A stretch of 64,000 bases of DNA. Origin: Micromussa lordhowensis. Its lineage: Eukaryota; Cnidaria; Anthozoa; Scleractinia; Lobophylliidae. The translations under genes and the position numbers were made by a program. Position 1 is the first letter of the stretch; each line of letters opens with the position of its first letter. The notes beneath the pieces were generated by a model. It was not told where the DNA came from, ran no database searches, and saw nothing but the letters and a program-made list of their open reading frames with translations. This document shows positions 36,301 through 47,100 of this stretch, in pieces. The stretch spans positions 399,701 to 463,700 of the forward strand of contig OZ026605.1 in the NCBI GenBank assembly GCA_964020085.1, read 5' to 3'.

Positions 36301-38949
36301 ACCGGTCGTCAACGAAGCACCTCATCCACTCAGTCCCAGTCCCTGTCTATAGACTCAACGCAAGGATCGCCCAAGCTAAATTCCCGGGGACGGATGGGAC
36401 GCCGTGGTAGTCTCTATGTGGTTGGCTTTACAGCAAAACACTGGCAGAATTTGGCTTTGAAGAAGAATAAAAAGACACAATCTGCACAAACAGAGGCAGG
36501 TTCGCGTAGGGCCTCTGCGAGCTCTGCCGATAGGAGGAGCTCTGCCTTTCAAGACGCTACTACGAGCAATTCTCGAAGAAACAGTAGAAAAGACGGCGAT
36601 GCATGTGCGCCAAAATTTCCCGAAAAAGTCTCCTCTGAATTGCATTTGCAACTAACTGCTTTGAAAGAATCGGAAACGATGACGGAGACACGGGGAACGC
36701 AAAGTACAATCCCCCTTCGGAATGTCAGAGAAATTGGTGACAGCGGGATGCGCAATGGAGTTGTTGAGCGGAATGAAAAGAACACCCAAACGTCCAAGAA
36801 ATTCCGAAGTCGATCAGATGATAACACACGATTCAAAGCCTCGCCGATTAACAAATTGCGTGACGAGTATCGTAACGGAAAGTCGAGTGTAGTATCAGTC
36901 TCGATAGAGAGCAACGATTCTAGCGCGAGGATGTCCGACGACTCGTTGACGATTAACGATCGACACCGCCAGCGCCGCGGATCCTCCCCGCTGGTCCGAC
37001 AAAAGGCCGTATTTACTTTTGATATCCCCGATCAGCCTGTCCAAGTAGATCCGAGTGCTGGAGGCAACGTCCCGGCCACCACGAAGCGTAAACCTCCCCC
37101 GCCGCGTGCACACGACGAGAATGGATTTTCTCTCTCCCCGCTAATCGAGCACAGCGAAAACGAGATAACAGAACAGAAAAAGTACGTGGACGCGAGGAGA
37201 AACTCTTGTATTCCAGCGATAACAATGGAACGGAGGAGTTCGAGCAAGCGAAGCAAGCCTGAAGGGCTACTGCCGAATGGATACGTCAATGGCTCATATC
37301 ACTATGACGACGAAGATAGAGTCATGGGCGAGAAACAGTTACCACCCATTTCTCACCACCCTACAAAAGCGTTATTTCAAGATGCAGAGTTGTCTCGAAC
37401 TCGAAGTGAAACGTTTCCTCTTTATTTTGCTGTAGCGGGGGACACGTACCCATCCGTCCCCTCGTCGAGTCACGGTCAACCGTTTTACACAGAAGCGAAA
37501 TCTCTCGGTCAATATGCAGCGCCACCTCACAGGCAGGTGCCAGCGCACTCGGATTCAAACTTACCGTCAATAAGTGAGGAACATGCGGTGTTAAACCACA
37601 AACAGCGCGGCATGGATGTAACTCGGTTAGGGGCACCAGCTATGTTGCCACGTCCTAATTCTCTGCCTAACTGGAGTGGCAGTCTTGTGCGGCCTGTTGT
37701 CATGCACCGACCGTACAGTGACTCTTTGTATATGCACCACAGCGAAGCATACCCTTTTGCGTCCGAGATGGCGAACTCGATGGGAAGTCTTCGACACTCC
37801 CAAGGAATTCAACAGTTCCCTTCCCCGCCTATTACCCAAGGTAATCATCGAGGTCAGCCGGTACGGCGGAACACTTACAGTTCATTTGAAGAACAGAGGG
37901 CACTTCATGACGCGGCTGACCTGGCTCAGAGGCGCCAAGGGCAAGTACTGTACGTACACGTACCGCCAATTGATCCCATCAGTGCCGGGTCAGTGGCTGC
38001 TATGAACTTGGCTAGCGATCGTGACAGAATACCAGAAGGAGCACGCAATGACAAGATGCGCTCGAAGGGAAATAGCTGTGAGCACATCACGTCGCCTTTC
38101 TTCTTTCAAAAGACTGAATCTATTTCTAGTCCAGACTTACATTCAGTGAACAGTTCTTTGGCACCAGAGCATCTCACGTCGAATCTTTCCAACAGTTGGC
38201 ATCAGTCTCCGGATCAAAGTGCTAGGAATAGACAGGCTGTTGACTTAAAAGAAAACGGGGTGAGTGCTAGTTATTCCAGTTACCCGTCGTATCCAAACAT
38301 TCAGGCGCTCCAAACTCGCGAGTTTTCTTCCATTCATTCGGTTCCGAACAGTTTGCACGACGTATCTAAGGCGTACGGCTCAGAGCCGATCGAAGTCAAG
38401 TCCACACTAGCTCAGTCGTCCTCGGGTGGACGATCGCCTGGGCAACCAGAGGGTAGGGTTACTGAACGCGAAAAAAGCGCGTCTTCACCGCGACTTGAAC
38501 GATCAGACAGAGAGGTGATTTACAATGGGCATGAAGTGTTACAGCAGAGAGAGAGTTCAAGTAGGCCTGCTAGTGTTCCAGTGTTTAATCGTCAGCGCGC
38601 ACGTGCTCTGTTTGTTGGTGATTCGGGAATTGAGAGCGTGGGCAGTTTGAATTCTATGACTCACTCCGTGGAATCCGAAGTGGAATGTGGCAAAGAGCGC
38701 AAGGAAAGCGTGACATATCCGAGTAACGCAAGAATCGACATCTTGAATCCCATTCATGAAAGCGAGACGGAAATCTCCGATTCATCTCCGGCGGACAGCG
38801 CAAGAAACACAGCAAAGTCGTCTTCGAGTTCCCCGAACGATGACTTAAACAAGAAAAAACAACTTGTTATTGGCAACATCAAAGTTAACGGTAGCCGCAT
38901 GACGGATATTCTACGTAACCCGGATCTGTACGAATCCAGCTTAGTATAA
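29783..38949 (+). CDS. Shaw/Kv3-type voltage-gated potassium channel with a very long C-terminal tail
   Basis: Two coding exons, 29783-30337 and 35032-38949, join in phase 0 at LAQ|VIAF and give 1490 residues. N-terminal T1 tetramerisation domain at about 18-120, with the zinc motif H-x5-C-x20-CC complete (H86, C92, C113, C114). CCWLNYKKHREA is Shaw-like. Six membrane segments follow: S1 starts at the exon junction, the S4 sensor has arginines every third residue (R283, R286, R289, R292), the pore filter TLGYGD is at 363-368, and the S6 hinge PVPV at 394-397. Family role: delayed-rectifier potassium efflux at the plasma membrane. The tail (about 415-1490) is polar, Ser/Arg/Pro-rich and probably disordered. 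It holds nine R-R-x-S/T sites and ends SSLV, a class I PDZ ligand pattern. Vertebrate Kv3 proteins are about half this length. Subfamily within Kv is inferred from T1. Confidence 0.93.
33056..33372 (-). repeat. CGTTTTCG-type dispersed repeat, inverse copy
   Basis: It contains AGTCCACATTACGCCGG, GGCCATTTTGGATTTGTGTTTG and AGTTACGTTTTCGTGACGG. Read in reverse it matches 33823-34172, so the pair forms a large inverted repeat about 1.1 kb from end to end. Confidence 0.7.
33823..34172 (+). repeat. CGTTTTCG-type dispersed repeat, direct copy
   Basis: It contains TACGGTTAGGCCTATTGTCC, GTCACGAAAACGGAG, AAACCGGAGGAATTTGAAAAC and CAAACACAAATCCAAAATG, and ends GGCGTTGTGCGGACAGG. It has the same orientation as the copy at 25125-25280. 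Confidence 0.7.
34454..34683. mobile_element. 230 bp TIR/foldback element
   Basis: It starts GGGGCCCGTTTCTCGAAAGC and ends with the exact inverse at 34683. The inverted repeats extend about 42 bases, with GGAAACGTTTCGGGCC against its inverse. No ORF of its own. The target duplication is ambiguous because the flanks are also CAG/AGG-like. Confidence 0.8.
35032..38949 (+). CDS. Channel exon 2: S1 to S6 and the entire cytoplasmic tail
   Basis: It starts after the acceptor TATGGTAG and reads VIAFTTLILILTSVITFCLE (S1) onward. A single uninterrupted exon of 3918 bases carries all membrane segments and about 1075 residues of tail, ending at TAA (38947-38949). The S1-S2 extracellular loop is short (about 15 residues). 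The many ORFs on the opposite strand (35719-38757) are shadows caused by the GC-richer coding sequence. Confidence 0.93.
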   Translation, partial: VIAFTTLILILTSVITFCLESVPYFEDKSSTQYEVLYVTDIICVAWFTFEFVIRLIFCPRKLQFIKKPMNWIDFGAILPFYVNLLIKSSNIKTIVVLRVVRLIRVFRIFKLSRHSYGLQILGHTLRSSCSELFLLAFFLSIGVVIFSSIIYYAEKDIVNTKFTTIPASFWWAVVTMTTLGYGDMAPESWEGKIVGSFCAISGVLMIALPVPVIVSNFSLYYSHAKARLKLPKRKRPLIIGAANALKVAQSFVTQSSPNISTGMANRNEREDQNDSDMDESRPTSRTRRSPQTSFRSTSRGSPMPGPRLQNPNTMITPPSPRNSLLTSGYVPRRSSLLAVPEAERIEIEMDERNPSCSVLVGENNSPELVSKESASQQSSPSGINFTFRSPDQTSEVSSVATTLSPKRSETASASSPNGSQTPPTGRQRSTSSTQSQSLSIDSTQGSPKLNSRGRMGRRGSLYVVGFTAKHWQNLALKKNKKTQSAQTEAGSRRASASSADRRSSAFQDATTSNSRRNSRKDGDACAPKFPEKVSSELHLQLTALKESETMTETRGTQSTIPLRNVREIGDSGMRNGVVERNEKNTQTSKKFRSRSDDNTRFKASPINKLRDEYRNGKSSVVSVSIESNDSSARMSDDSLTINDRHRQRRGSSPLVRQKAVFTFDIPDQPVQVDPSAGGNVPATTKRKPPPPRAHDENGFSLSPLIEHSENEITEQKKYVDARRNSCIPAITMERRSSSKRSKPEGLLPNGYVNGSYHYDDEDRVMGEKQLPPISHHPTKALFQDAELSRTRSETFPLYFAVAGDTYPSVPSSSHGQPFYTEAKSLGQYAAPPHRQVPAHSDSNLPSISEEHAVLNHKQRGMDVTRLGAPAMLPRPNSLPNWSGSLVRPVVMHRPYSDSLYMHHSEAYPFASEMANSMGSLRHSQGIQQFPSPPITQGNHRGQPVRRNTYSSFEEQRALHDAADLAQRRQGQVLYVHVPPIDPISAGSVAAMNLASDRDRIPEGARNDKMRSKGNSCEHITSPFFFQKTESISSPDLHSVNSSLAPEHLTSNLSNSWHQSPDQSARNRQAVDLKENGVSASYSSYPSYPNIQALQTREFSSIHSVPNSLHDVSKAYGSEPIEVKSTLAQSSSGGRSPGQPEGRVTEREKSASSPRLERSDREVIYNGHEVLQQRESSSRPASVPVFNRQRARALFVGDSGIESVGSLNSMTHSVESEVECGKERKESVTYPSNARIDILNPIHESETEISDSSPADSARNTAKSSSSSPNDDLNKKKQLVIGNIKVNGSRMTDILRNPDLYESSLV

Positions 38950-39522
38950 AGTAATTCGCTGTTTCCTTTTCAATCTTGGACCCTGAGTCTTCGTTTTCCT
39001 TGACCTCTGGCCGAGAAATGAGACCGCTGGTCAATGGAAATGAAGCACCTCTGGCTGCTTGACCGATGCTTGCTCCGTTGCATTAGACATTTGAGTGTAA
39101 TGCGCATGCGTATGAGTACATTTTATGTAAAAGCAGGCTCTTTTACGTTTCCTCCAAGCGAGAAAGAAAAATGTGCGCCAATATAAGCTTTTTTTTTACT
39201 GAATATTAATAATTACAGTCCTTGAAATGTTGATTGTCTTCTAGTTTTTTTAATTTAGCTAACTTGGAGAATGCAGGTCAACGAGCCGGTCAGGGCATAC
39301 CACCCAGTCCGGTTACTAAGGACCGAACGATTTTTGAAGCTTACTATGGCAACTTATTATCCAACTCTGCTTCCTAGAGTACAAATAACGTGCAAAACGA
39401 ATACAAATATCAGATATTTGTACTCGTCTCATTCCTCCCGGTTCAAAAACCCATTCCTCCCGGTTCAAAAACCTTGGCAAGTCAGAATTTTGGGAAAAGA
39501 AATCGTTGGATAATAAATGTCC

Positions 39523-39555
39523 TATTAGACGATTTGGTGTGCAGTATAGCTGTAT

Positions 39556-39588
<33 letters not shown>

Positions 39589-39655
39589 GGGCTTGTCAAA
39601 ATACTGCACAACTCGTAAAAATATACAGTGATACTACACACCAAAACGTCTAATA
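39523..39655. repeat. Foldback hairpin
   Basis: TATTAGACG at 39523 pairs with CGTCTAATA ending at 39655. The inner arms GTATATTTTTACTCG, TTTTGAC and their inverses surround a short loop with CGCCCTACGGGC at about 39581-39592. Confidence 0.75.
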
Positions 39656-39705
39656 AGATATATTTATTATATGGCTAGCTAGCTCCATAAGAGGGCAAGA
39701 TACCT

Positions 39706-39838
39706 TGCCTTGTTCTTTTTTTGTTTGTGTTTATGGATGTCGACTCCGTCTCGGTCCATAAACACGCAAAAAAGAACCCTGGCCAATATTCAGCCATCTT
39801 GACCTCTCGCTTTGTCAATGACCCATACATTTAAGGCT
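39706..39838 (-). repeat. Dispersed repeat, TTTATGGACC family (inverse copy)
   Basis: Its right half, read in reverse, matches 10228-10330. It also folds on itself: GTGTTTATGGA near 39727 and TCCATAAACAC near 39755-39766. Confidence 0.6.
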
Positions 39839-40182
39839 TCGTCAATATACCCCACATTGGCTCTAAGCGTTACACGAAGTTGATCACACAATCCCTAATC
39901 ATGTTAAGTGATGAAATGATGAACCCAGCTGTGCTTGCAAGTTGAGACCGGTAAAAAAAAATCAGGGCTTCAACGGGATTTTCTGTTTATGGAGCAGATC
40001 CAGCCTAGATTTCCGGAAGACTGCTATGTGAAGGGCGGAATGTCCCTCGTCTCACTAAGGCGAAGAAATGAAAGAAAAAAACACTCCTACATACTTGTTT
40101 GGTTGTTGAGATAGATCTGATTTTAAATCTTTAACATTTCTCTATTATTAAAAACATCCATAGTTTCAGAATAATTGTTAAG

Positions 40183-40582
40183 ATATTTGAGCAGCTTCAC
40201 CTTAACGAACAAAACGCCGACATCCAGTTTACCAAAGAAATCGAAGAAAATAGAAAACTTCCTTTTCTAGATTGTTTGGTATTTCGCGACAACAACGAAC
40301 TACGACCGACAGTGTACAGAAAACCGACGCATACCGACAGATTACTTGACCAATCATCCTACAACCCGACTTCACACAAAGCCACGACTATGAAGACTTC
40401 GACGAGACGAGCGCAACTGGTTTGTGACACACCGGACAGTTTACGTGACGAAAACAATTACCTTGTTCACGAGCACAACTACAACGCTGACTTTATCATG
40501 AGACGAACCATTTACCGACCTACCGAAGTTGACGCAACGAACAGAAACCCGACACTTGTTACTATAGTGACTATACCTTAAA
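40183..40582 (+). pseudogene. Penelope-like element fragment (C-terminal reverse transcriptase/linker region)
   Basis: One frame reads IFEQLHLNEQNADIQFT, then LPFLDCLVFRDNNELRPTVY and RKPTHTDR, a sequence style typical of the end of Penelope-like element reverse transcriptase. It then reads IYRPTEVDATNRNP, as found in the linker towards the GIY-YIG endonuclease. A stop follows at 40579-40581 and no endonuclease is left. The fragment is truncated at both ends and is a dead copy. Penelope-like elements are eukaryotic retroelements. Identification is from recalled family pattern, not a search. Confidence 0.75.
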
Positions 40583-40644
40583 ACGAGACTGACTGAACAT
40601 AATCGAGCCGCGAGATATAGCTAAAATGAGAGGGTCCAACACAG

Positions 40645-40830
40645 GTTTGGCGGGATTGCGGGATGGGGCTTAAAATCGAGGCGGCATGCGGGATAGATAC
40701 GAAGCAAATTAGATGCGGGATGAAATCGTCCTCTCGGGACCGGGATACGCAGATTTTCACAGTCGGAATTCGGGATGCGGGATGTTTTGAAATCGATGGC
40801 GGGATAGAGGAATACAAAAATCCGAAGACG
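40645..40830 (+). repeat. GCGGGAT-rich degenerate repeat
   Basis: The word CGGGAT occurs about eight times in under 190 bases (from about 40649 to 40808), at uneven spacing. Apart from this it has no ORF support. It lies between the Penelope-like fragment and the LINE fragment. Confidence 0.6.
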
Positions 40831-41188
40831 CCGATGGTAATGATTATTTATATGACAGGAATTATAACTAACGGATTTCTGGTTTACCGGTGACATACAA
40901 TCAGTGAATCCTTGTCTTAGACTTTCTGATAGCAAGTCCAGTTACCATAACACTATATCAGGGACGTTTGGCTTGGCGCGCGTGTTTGTCAAAGGTCACA
41001 TAACTTCATTTCACTATTCTCTTGAATGACTTGAATGGTCTTAAATGCGCGATGGCGACGCCATCATCAGAAAACCTTCGGGACCCTAATAAAATGCGTT
41101 GTCATGTTTAACGAAAAGGGCACTAGTGGCAATAATTTCACCAGGAAGGAAAAATTTCGAGCAGTTTTAAACAGGAATCATAATTGAG

Positions 41189-42110
41189 TCAGGTTTTCTT
41201 TTCTCACTATCAATTGACCGGGTCATGAACAGAACTACAGAGGGTAGGAGAACTGGCATACGATGGAAGCTCACCTCGGTCTTGGAAGATCTTGACTTCG
41301 CAGACGACATTGCCTTATTGTCATCTAGATATGTTGACATAGAAGATAAGACCAGTAGGCTTGTCGAAGAAGCTGCCAGAGTAGGACTTAAGATCAACTC
41401 GAAGGAGTCAAAAGTCATGTGAATAAATGCCAGAAACGACCAAAGAATAAAAGTAAATGACGAGCAGGTAGATGACGTTGAAGAGTTTTTGTACCTAGGT
41501 GCACTGTTGGACAAAGAAGGTGGGGCGACCAAGGACATACAACAGAGACTAAGTAAAGCCAGACAAACTTTCTACAGGTTGCGAAGAATTTGGAACAGTA
41601 GCGAAATTAGCAGGAACACAAAGATTCAATTGTTCAAAGCAATTGTCAGAGCAGTTTTGATGTATGGCTGCGAAGCTTGGAAACTCACGAAAACAGCTGA
41701 GAAGCAAAGAAGCTGGACGCTTTCCAATACAAATGCATGAAACGCATACTGAGAATAAGATGGCCACGGACCATCTCACACCAACAACTCCAGGAGACCA
41801 CAGGAGTGAACAGAACAAGCGATGAGATCAGACGCCGAAGATGGAATTGGATCGGGCATATAATGAGGAAGAACAGAGAGGAGCACTGTGTTACAGCATT
41901 GGAGTGGAGGCCAGAGGGGAGGAGGAGACCAGGTCGACCAAAAACAACATGGAGAAAAATGGTTGAAGACGAAAGACGAGTAGCTGGGTGGCAATCATGG
42001 ATGACTGTCAGAGCTTTAGGAGCAAACCTAAGTGGATGGAAAGAGAATGTCAAAGCCTTATGTGCCTTATGGCACGAAGAGATATAGAGAGGAGGATCCG
42101 CAAGACCGTT
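41189..42110 (+). pseudogene. Non-LTR retrotransposon (LINE) fragment, broken
   Basis: The frame from 41189 reads SGFLFSLSIDRVMNRTTEG and then LEDLDFADDIALLSS, which holds the reverse transcriptase catalytic FADD motif. It is broken by an in-frame TGA at 41420-41422. It continues in the same frame to about 41700 with EEFLYLGALLDKEGG and LMYGCEAWKLT. A frameshift near 41705 then moves it to the frame ending at 42087, with WNWIGHIMRKNREEHC and GRRRPGRPKTTWRKM, the usual C-terminal region of such ORFs. The 5' part (endonuclease) is missing. The element is dead. Clade is not assigned. Confidence 0.85.
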
Positions 42111-42120
42111 AGGTGAGTTC

Positions 42121-43781
42121 TTGATTCCTGCTTATGTTGTCTTTGTTTCTTTATTCTTTTTAAGCCAGTAAAACGACGAATTAAACCATTCATTCGTTGC
42201 AGTGCTTCTAGTCGGTAAAGTGTATTTTTTTAATTTTAGACGCAGAAATTTTGGTGGCCTAAGGGAAACAGCGGAGAGAATTGGCCTTGACAATTACATC
42301 GACGTTAAGTTATCAAGGCTTGATAAAGCAGACGGGCGCGGCAGAAGGAATGCAGTGCTTTGCTATAAACACGGACTTATAGGCGGAACTTTAAATGCCC
42401 ATGGACAAGAACTATAGGACTCACACCAGTATCGCCAAGAACCTGCCGATCAATATTCCACTTGAATAACGCATTTCACCTTATACTTCGAGATGTATCC
42501 CTATCAATCTTCAGACGTTGTGATCAGGATGAAACACAAAATCGCCAAGCCAGATGTCGAAACCTGACGCATGGTAAATACTCTGCAGAGAAGTAAGTAC
42601 TCCGCACAGAATGGTTTCAACGGTCTGGTCTACCTAAATGTAAGTAAATTTTTCCAATTTCTCGAAATTTTTTTAAATTGCAAATAAGTTTGTCCGTTCC
42701 GCGCATTCTGAGTTAATTTGTTGAAAGGCTCGTGCGGCTCCACGAGGTATTTCCTTGGAAAACCATTACAAAAAAGGTCCCTTATGAGGGCCGCACGTTT
42801 CGACCGGAAAATGCGATGAAAGTGAACATTTATTAATAAGAAATTTGAGGGTATTGGAGTCAAGATGCAGTTTTTATGATTACCAAGTTTCGGACCTTTT
42901 TTCAAGGCCCGGTTCATACGTCGCATTTCTGCCGTGTCGACTGAATTCAATTAAACGAATTAAATTCGACGGAAATTAGACGTCTGAATCGGCTGCCGCA
43001 TTTCTCTAGCACGTCGACTGGTCTTTTCGCATTATCCGACAGAGATGCGACATCGATTCCAACGTCGAATTTCTGCCGTGTCGAAATCTAATAATACATT
43101 AGGTTAATGTGTTGAGCATGCTAAAATTTGGTCCCGCCAAAGAAAAGGAAGCAACTTGTCCATTCTCGCCCCAATGCTTCCTGTCCCAATGCTACCTGTC
43201 AGGAAAGCTCTATACTGAAACGCTAGATGTGATCTACTCAGGCGACTTCTTTACAAGGACAAGTTGGAGCTTTGACTGGAACATATTGCAAGACATACTG
43301 CTACATTGTCAACCTTCTCCTTCTCGTTCCATTGGCGAAATATTTTTCACAAAACTACAATCCTTCGTCGGTCAGTATCTTCGTCCGCCATATTGAATCC
43401 TCTACGTTTAAAACATTTTCCGCTGACCGACATACCCAACAGTATTAATGGTGAATTAAGTGGATCACAAGTGCGACGAATGAATCGACAGAATCGCATT
43501 TCTGCTGCACTCTATTGAATAGGCCAATTTCGATATATTAAAATTCAGCCTCCGCACGAGGCTCCGGGAAATAAACCCCACGGCGTACGAACCGGACCTA
43601 AGTTGTCAGTCAAAATTTCACACTGATTAAGTAACAGTTTTCAAAGGCCATGACCTGAACAACCGTTCAGTGCATATCTGTAAGATATCATGAAACAAAA
43701 TAAAGAGCGCTTTTCGATTTGGAAAGTTATTTCAACACTGACAATTCATCGACTTGGGTCACTCGGTCCCGAGACTCATTC
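42121..43781. other. Intergenic repeat debris with GTCGAATTTCTGCCGTGTCG words
   Basis: Between 42910 and 43085 the word TTTCTGCCGTGTCGA occurs twice, with variants such as GCATTTCTCTAGCACGTCGA between, and a weaker copy at about 43475-43510. ORFs here (42630-42950 and 43109-43396) show no domains. I found nothing else. Confidence 0.45.
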
Positions 43782-43790
43782 GCCCTCCGC

Positions 43791-44124
43791 AGGAGCCCAT
43801 TACTAGGAGCGTGCAACTACCCCATATTCCTGTCACGGCGTTTTCACAGACTGATCTATTTTTAGTTTGAATTTACCGCGAATTGAGACCCCCCGCAGCA
43901 CCTCAGTGACCAATCACAAGCATGGACCTGATTTTTAACTGACGTCATCATTTCACCGGAAGATTAAAAAGAAAAACAAAAGTTTTTTTCGTTACCGATG
44001 CCCGCTCATGTAGACCGGAACTGACCTATTTCGAGGGTAAAGATGCCTAAAAATAGACCGGTCTGTCAAAATGCCGTGACATAGGCTTAGTATGGGAGTT
44101 GCACGCTCCTAGTGATGGGCTCCT
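43791..44124. mobile_element. 334 bp TIR element with 9 bp target duplication
   Basis: Terminal inverted repeats of about 28 bases begin AGGAGCCCATTACTAGGAGC (43791) and end with the near-exact inverse at 44124. They are flanked by identical GCCCTCCGC at 43782-43790 and 44125-44133. A 9 bp duplication is the usual mark of Mutator-like transposons, so this is probably a Mutator-type MITE. No transposase is encoded. ACCGGTCT and GACCGG words occur inside. Confidence 0.88.
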
Positions 44125-47100
44125 GCCCTCCGCCATTGCAAATCGGAAAGAACATCTACGAGTCAGAACACGTTTCGATTCACAATGGTTTCACTTTGTC
44201 GTTGTTTTTTTTTTTACAAAAGTCTGTGGATCGCCTGGCGTGCTTTAAGCGTTGCCATGCGTTTCTGTACAGAAACTGGTCTGATAGGCTAGGACTTTAT
44301 GACAACCGCCACGTGATCAATTTTGACCAATAACTTGTCATTGGCTTATTGCGGTAAGGCAATTCTGAACAATCGAGATTTTGGAATTCTGACACGTGTT
44401 TTTGTGTTGAACGAGAACATAAGTTGCCGGTAGGATTAACTTTCCCAAAAAAAAAAGCTGAAAGGCATATGTAAGGTAGGTTGTATATATTGTTACTGTT
44501 TCCAGTTCGTCCTCATCTAAAAGATTGTGAAACTGTTTATAAGCTCAGCAGGGATTTTTTTCATTTCTTTGTTGTTACAATGTAATCCGGAAGAAACTCG
44601 ATCTTTTTTAGCGAAGTAGAATCTCGAAAAAAGAAATATCTGCGATCTCTTTCTATTGAGTAGAGTATTTTAAACTGGCTACGATTTTGTCAACTTTAAT
44701 CGCTTGTGCTACTTTAGTTATGACACCATCGATTTTGCGCTTCGCTTTTTCACGCGGCTAGGTTTGCGATTTCTTAGCTTGGAGAAATTCTACTCACAAA
44801 TTGGGTCATATGTTCTACTCAGAAGAACGCATTAAAACTGTGTATTCAGTTTCCACTAGTTCTGCTTGGATATAGATAGAAATCAGTGTCATATTCTTGA
44901 CACATGAGAATAAACTGTATTAAACACATTCGGCTTGTTCAACAAAGCCCTTTCATTCTTTGCCATGAAACGACTCGAATGGCAAGAGATTTAAGCAGAT
45001 ACGCTTACGTTCTCGTCTTTTCTTTTCTCTTTTTCCACCAATCGAAAATTAAGATGTTAGTGACAGTCATTTCATGGACACACGTACCCCGTTACCAGAA
45101 CCGAAACTGGCTTTAGTCAAAGGGTTAAAATAAAACATTAAAAAAACTACTTCTCTTGATACCTTAACTCGTTTGAGCACAGCGGTTAATCTAAAAGGTG
45201 AGATCTTTCCCTCAGCGTGCACAGCGATACTGATAAATTGCGTGTGTATACGGTTTTCACTTTTAATAAGTCCTTATTTTTTATGTTCATTAACTTTGCT
45301 ACTCTTTCGCTTCTTTGTTCTCACTACAAATGACAATTTTCTTAGTCCTGCTGTTCTTCGTTTCTTGAAAGAAAAGGAACCAAACGAATCAGATTAATTA
45401 AAGTATCAGATAATTAAAATTAAACCAATTTTCTATACGCAAGTTACTTCTCGTTGACTGCCTGTAAAGTCGGCCACGTTGAACATCCAGACGAGGGTAA
45501 TGTCGTCGCAATATCTTGGGATTGAAATGGTTGCTAAGCAATAACGTCAGAGGAATGACAATGGAATGGCAGCTGCCAAACAGTAATGGATGGACATCTT
45601 AAATTCATTTCAGAATTTCAACTGAGTATTTAAAAAAAAACCTGAGTTATAAATATGACAAAACTGATCGCCTCTGCAGGGAATTAAACGCGCACAACCT
45701 GCGTATGTCCAGTCTTTTTATTTACTATTTGTTGTCATACAACCTTTTTGACCACTTTTGTTTTAAGTAATGAATTAAAATTCTATCTAAAGTTCGATCT
45801 TCTCTCTAATGAACTGTTACGCTCTGTTTCCGACATCTCCGCGCGTAAAACCTCAGTGGGTTATTTGTAGTTGCCAATGTTTCGAGGATTTCCTCTTTAT
45901 CAATGACTAACTGATATGAAAACAATTAGTAGACTCCGAGAACTTCGCGCAGACAATTTACATCTGTGCATTGCTTCTTTTTTACTCTTATTTGTTGTTA
46001 TACAAACCGTACTTTTCTATTTCTTTCAACTTTAACTTAGAAGGGGAAAAATTTAACGCGGCCTGTCATGGTGATACGGTACAAATCGTTTTCATGATTT
46101 TTTGCCCCGTATAATCCTCCTAGTTTGTAGTTTATCTATTTTTACCTCCTCTTATTTTGCTAGTTTCTTTGCTTCATATTTCCCACAAAGTTTCGTGAGT
46201 TCTTTATCATCAATCTACAATTACTAATTTAAATCTCAGGGAACTTAGCAATTTTATACTTGAACCGTGAATGTCCGAGTCTACCTTTATTCTTAGCTTA
46301 GCTTTTGTTGAGGTTTCGTTCCTGTCTTCTCCTTGCGGAAGCAGATGGCGAAATGTTTTCTGCTGTTTTTGGACAACTTTGACAGCCTCGTGTTTCTTAT
46401 CTCTCAGCCTCGTGGAAGGTTTTAATGAACCTCTTCGGAGAGGCCGCAAGGTTTAAGATGGGTAAATAAACAGTGCTTAGATCGTTCTTTACGAATCCAA
46501 ATGATTGCCCCCAGTTCTGGATGACATAACGACTTATCGTCATCATTGATTCGCAGAATTGGATCAACAAAGCAATAAAATCTCCTTTTGCGATTTATTC
46601 TCAATTGAGAAATTCATTTAAGCATCTCTCACGAAAATCAATTTTTTTCAATCATTGTTTTCATTTCTCCCGTTTGCGTTAGCCAACGAGAGACCAGCTC
46701 CCTTCCACCTGTACTAATTATCATCCGAAGTCTTTTTCGCTGTCGAGTGGGCGCCCTATCGCCTCAAAAACATGCCCGGTTAAACATGGAAAATCCGCAA
46801 CAAGGAGCAAAGTGATGAAAAGTGAAGGCAATCCAATCAAAGATTTTGAAGCTTTGCCATCGCCTATTTACTGAATATTGATTTGTGGATGTGTTGGATC
46901 CTGGCGTTGATTTTGATCATCTAGTTATTTCAGCTCCCGGATGCGACGTAGTATTCAACAATCACTACACTACAAAAGGGCTCCTAACATCTGTCGAGAG
47001 TGAAAAAAGCCTTTCGTGAGATCAGTCGTGATAAAATTAATTGCTTTTCGCCGATCGATCCTCTCATTGAGATTGATGTGCAATAACTTTTCATTAAGGG

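Larger units (their letters stand above)
38950..40182. other. Region downstream of the channel gene
   Basis: It begins with the channel 3' UTR, but no canonical AATAAA is seen in its first 500 bases. It then holds two tandem CCTCCCGGTTCAAAAACC words (39437-39472), a hairpin (39523-39655) and a dispersed repeat (39706-39838). The short ORFs overlap these repeats. Confidence 0.5.

Noticed and set aside
35719..38757. Many minus-strand ORFs up to 152 aa under the channel exon
   Set aside because: They are shadows of the long, GC-richer channel coding exon and show no family features or splice sites.
46210..46449. 79 aa basic minus-strand ORF
   Set aside because: It is short, without domain or splice partner, and the opposite strand is open over the same bases.
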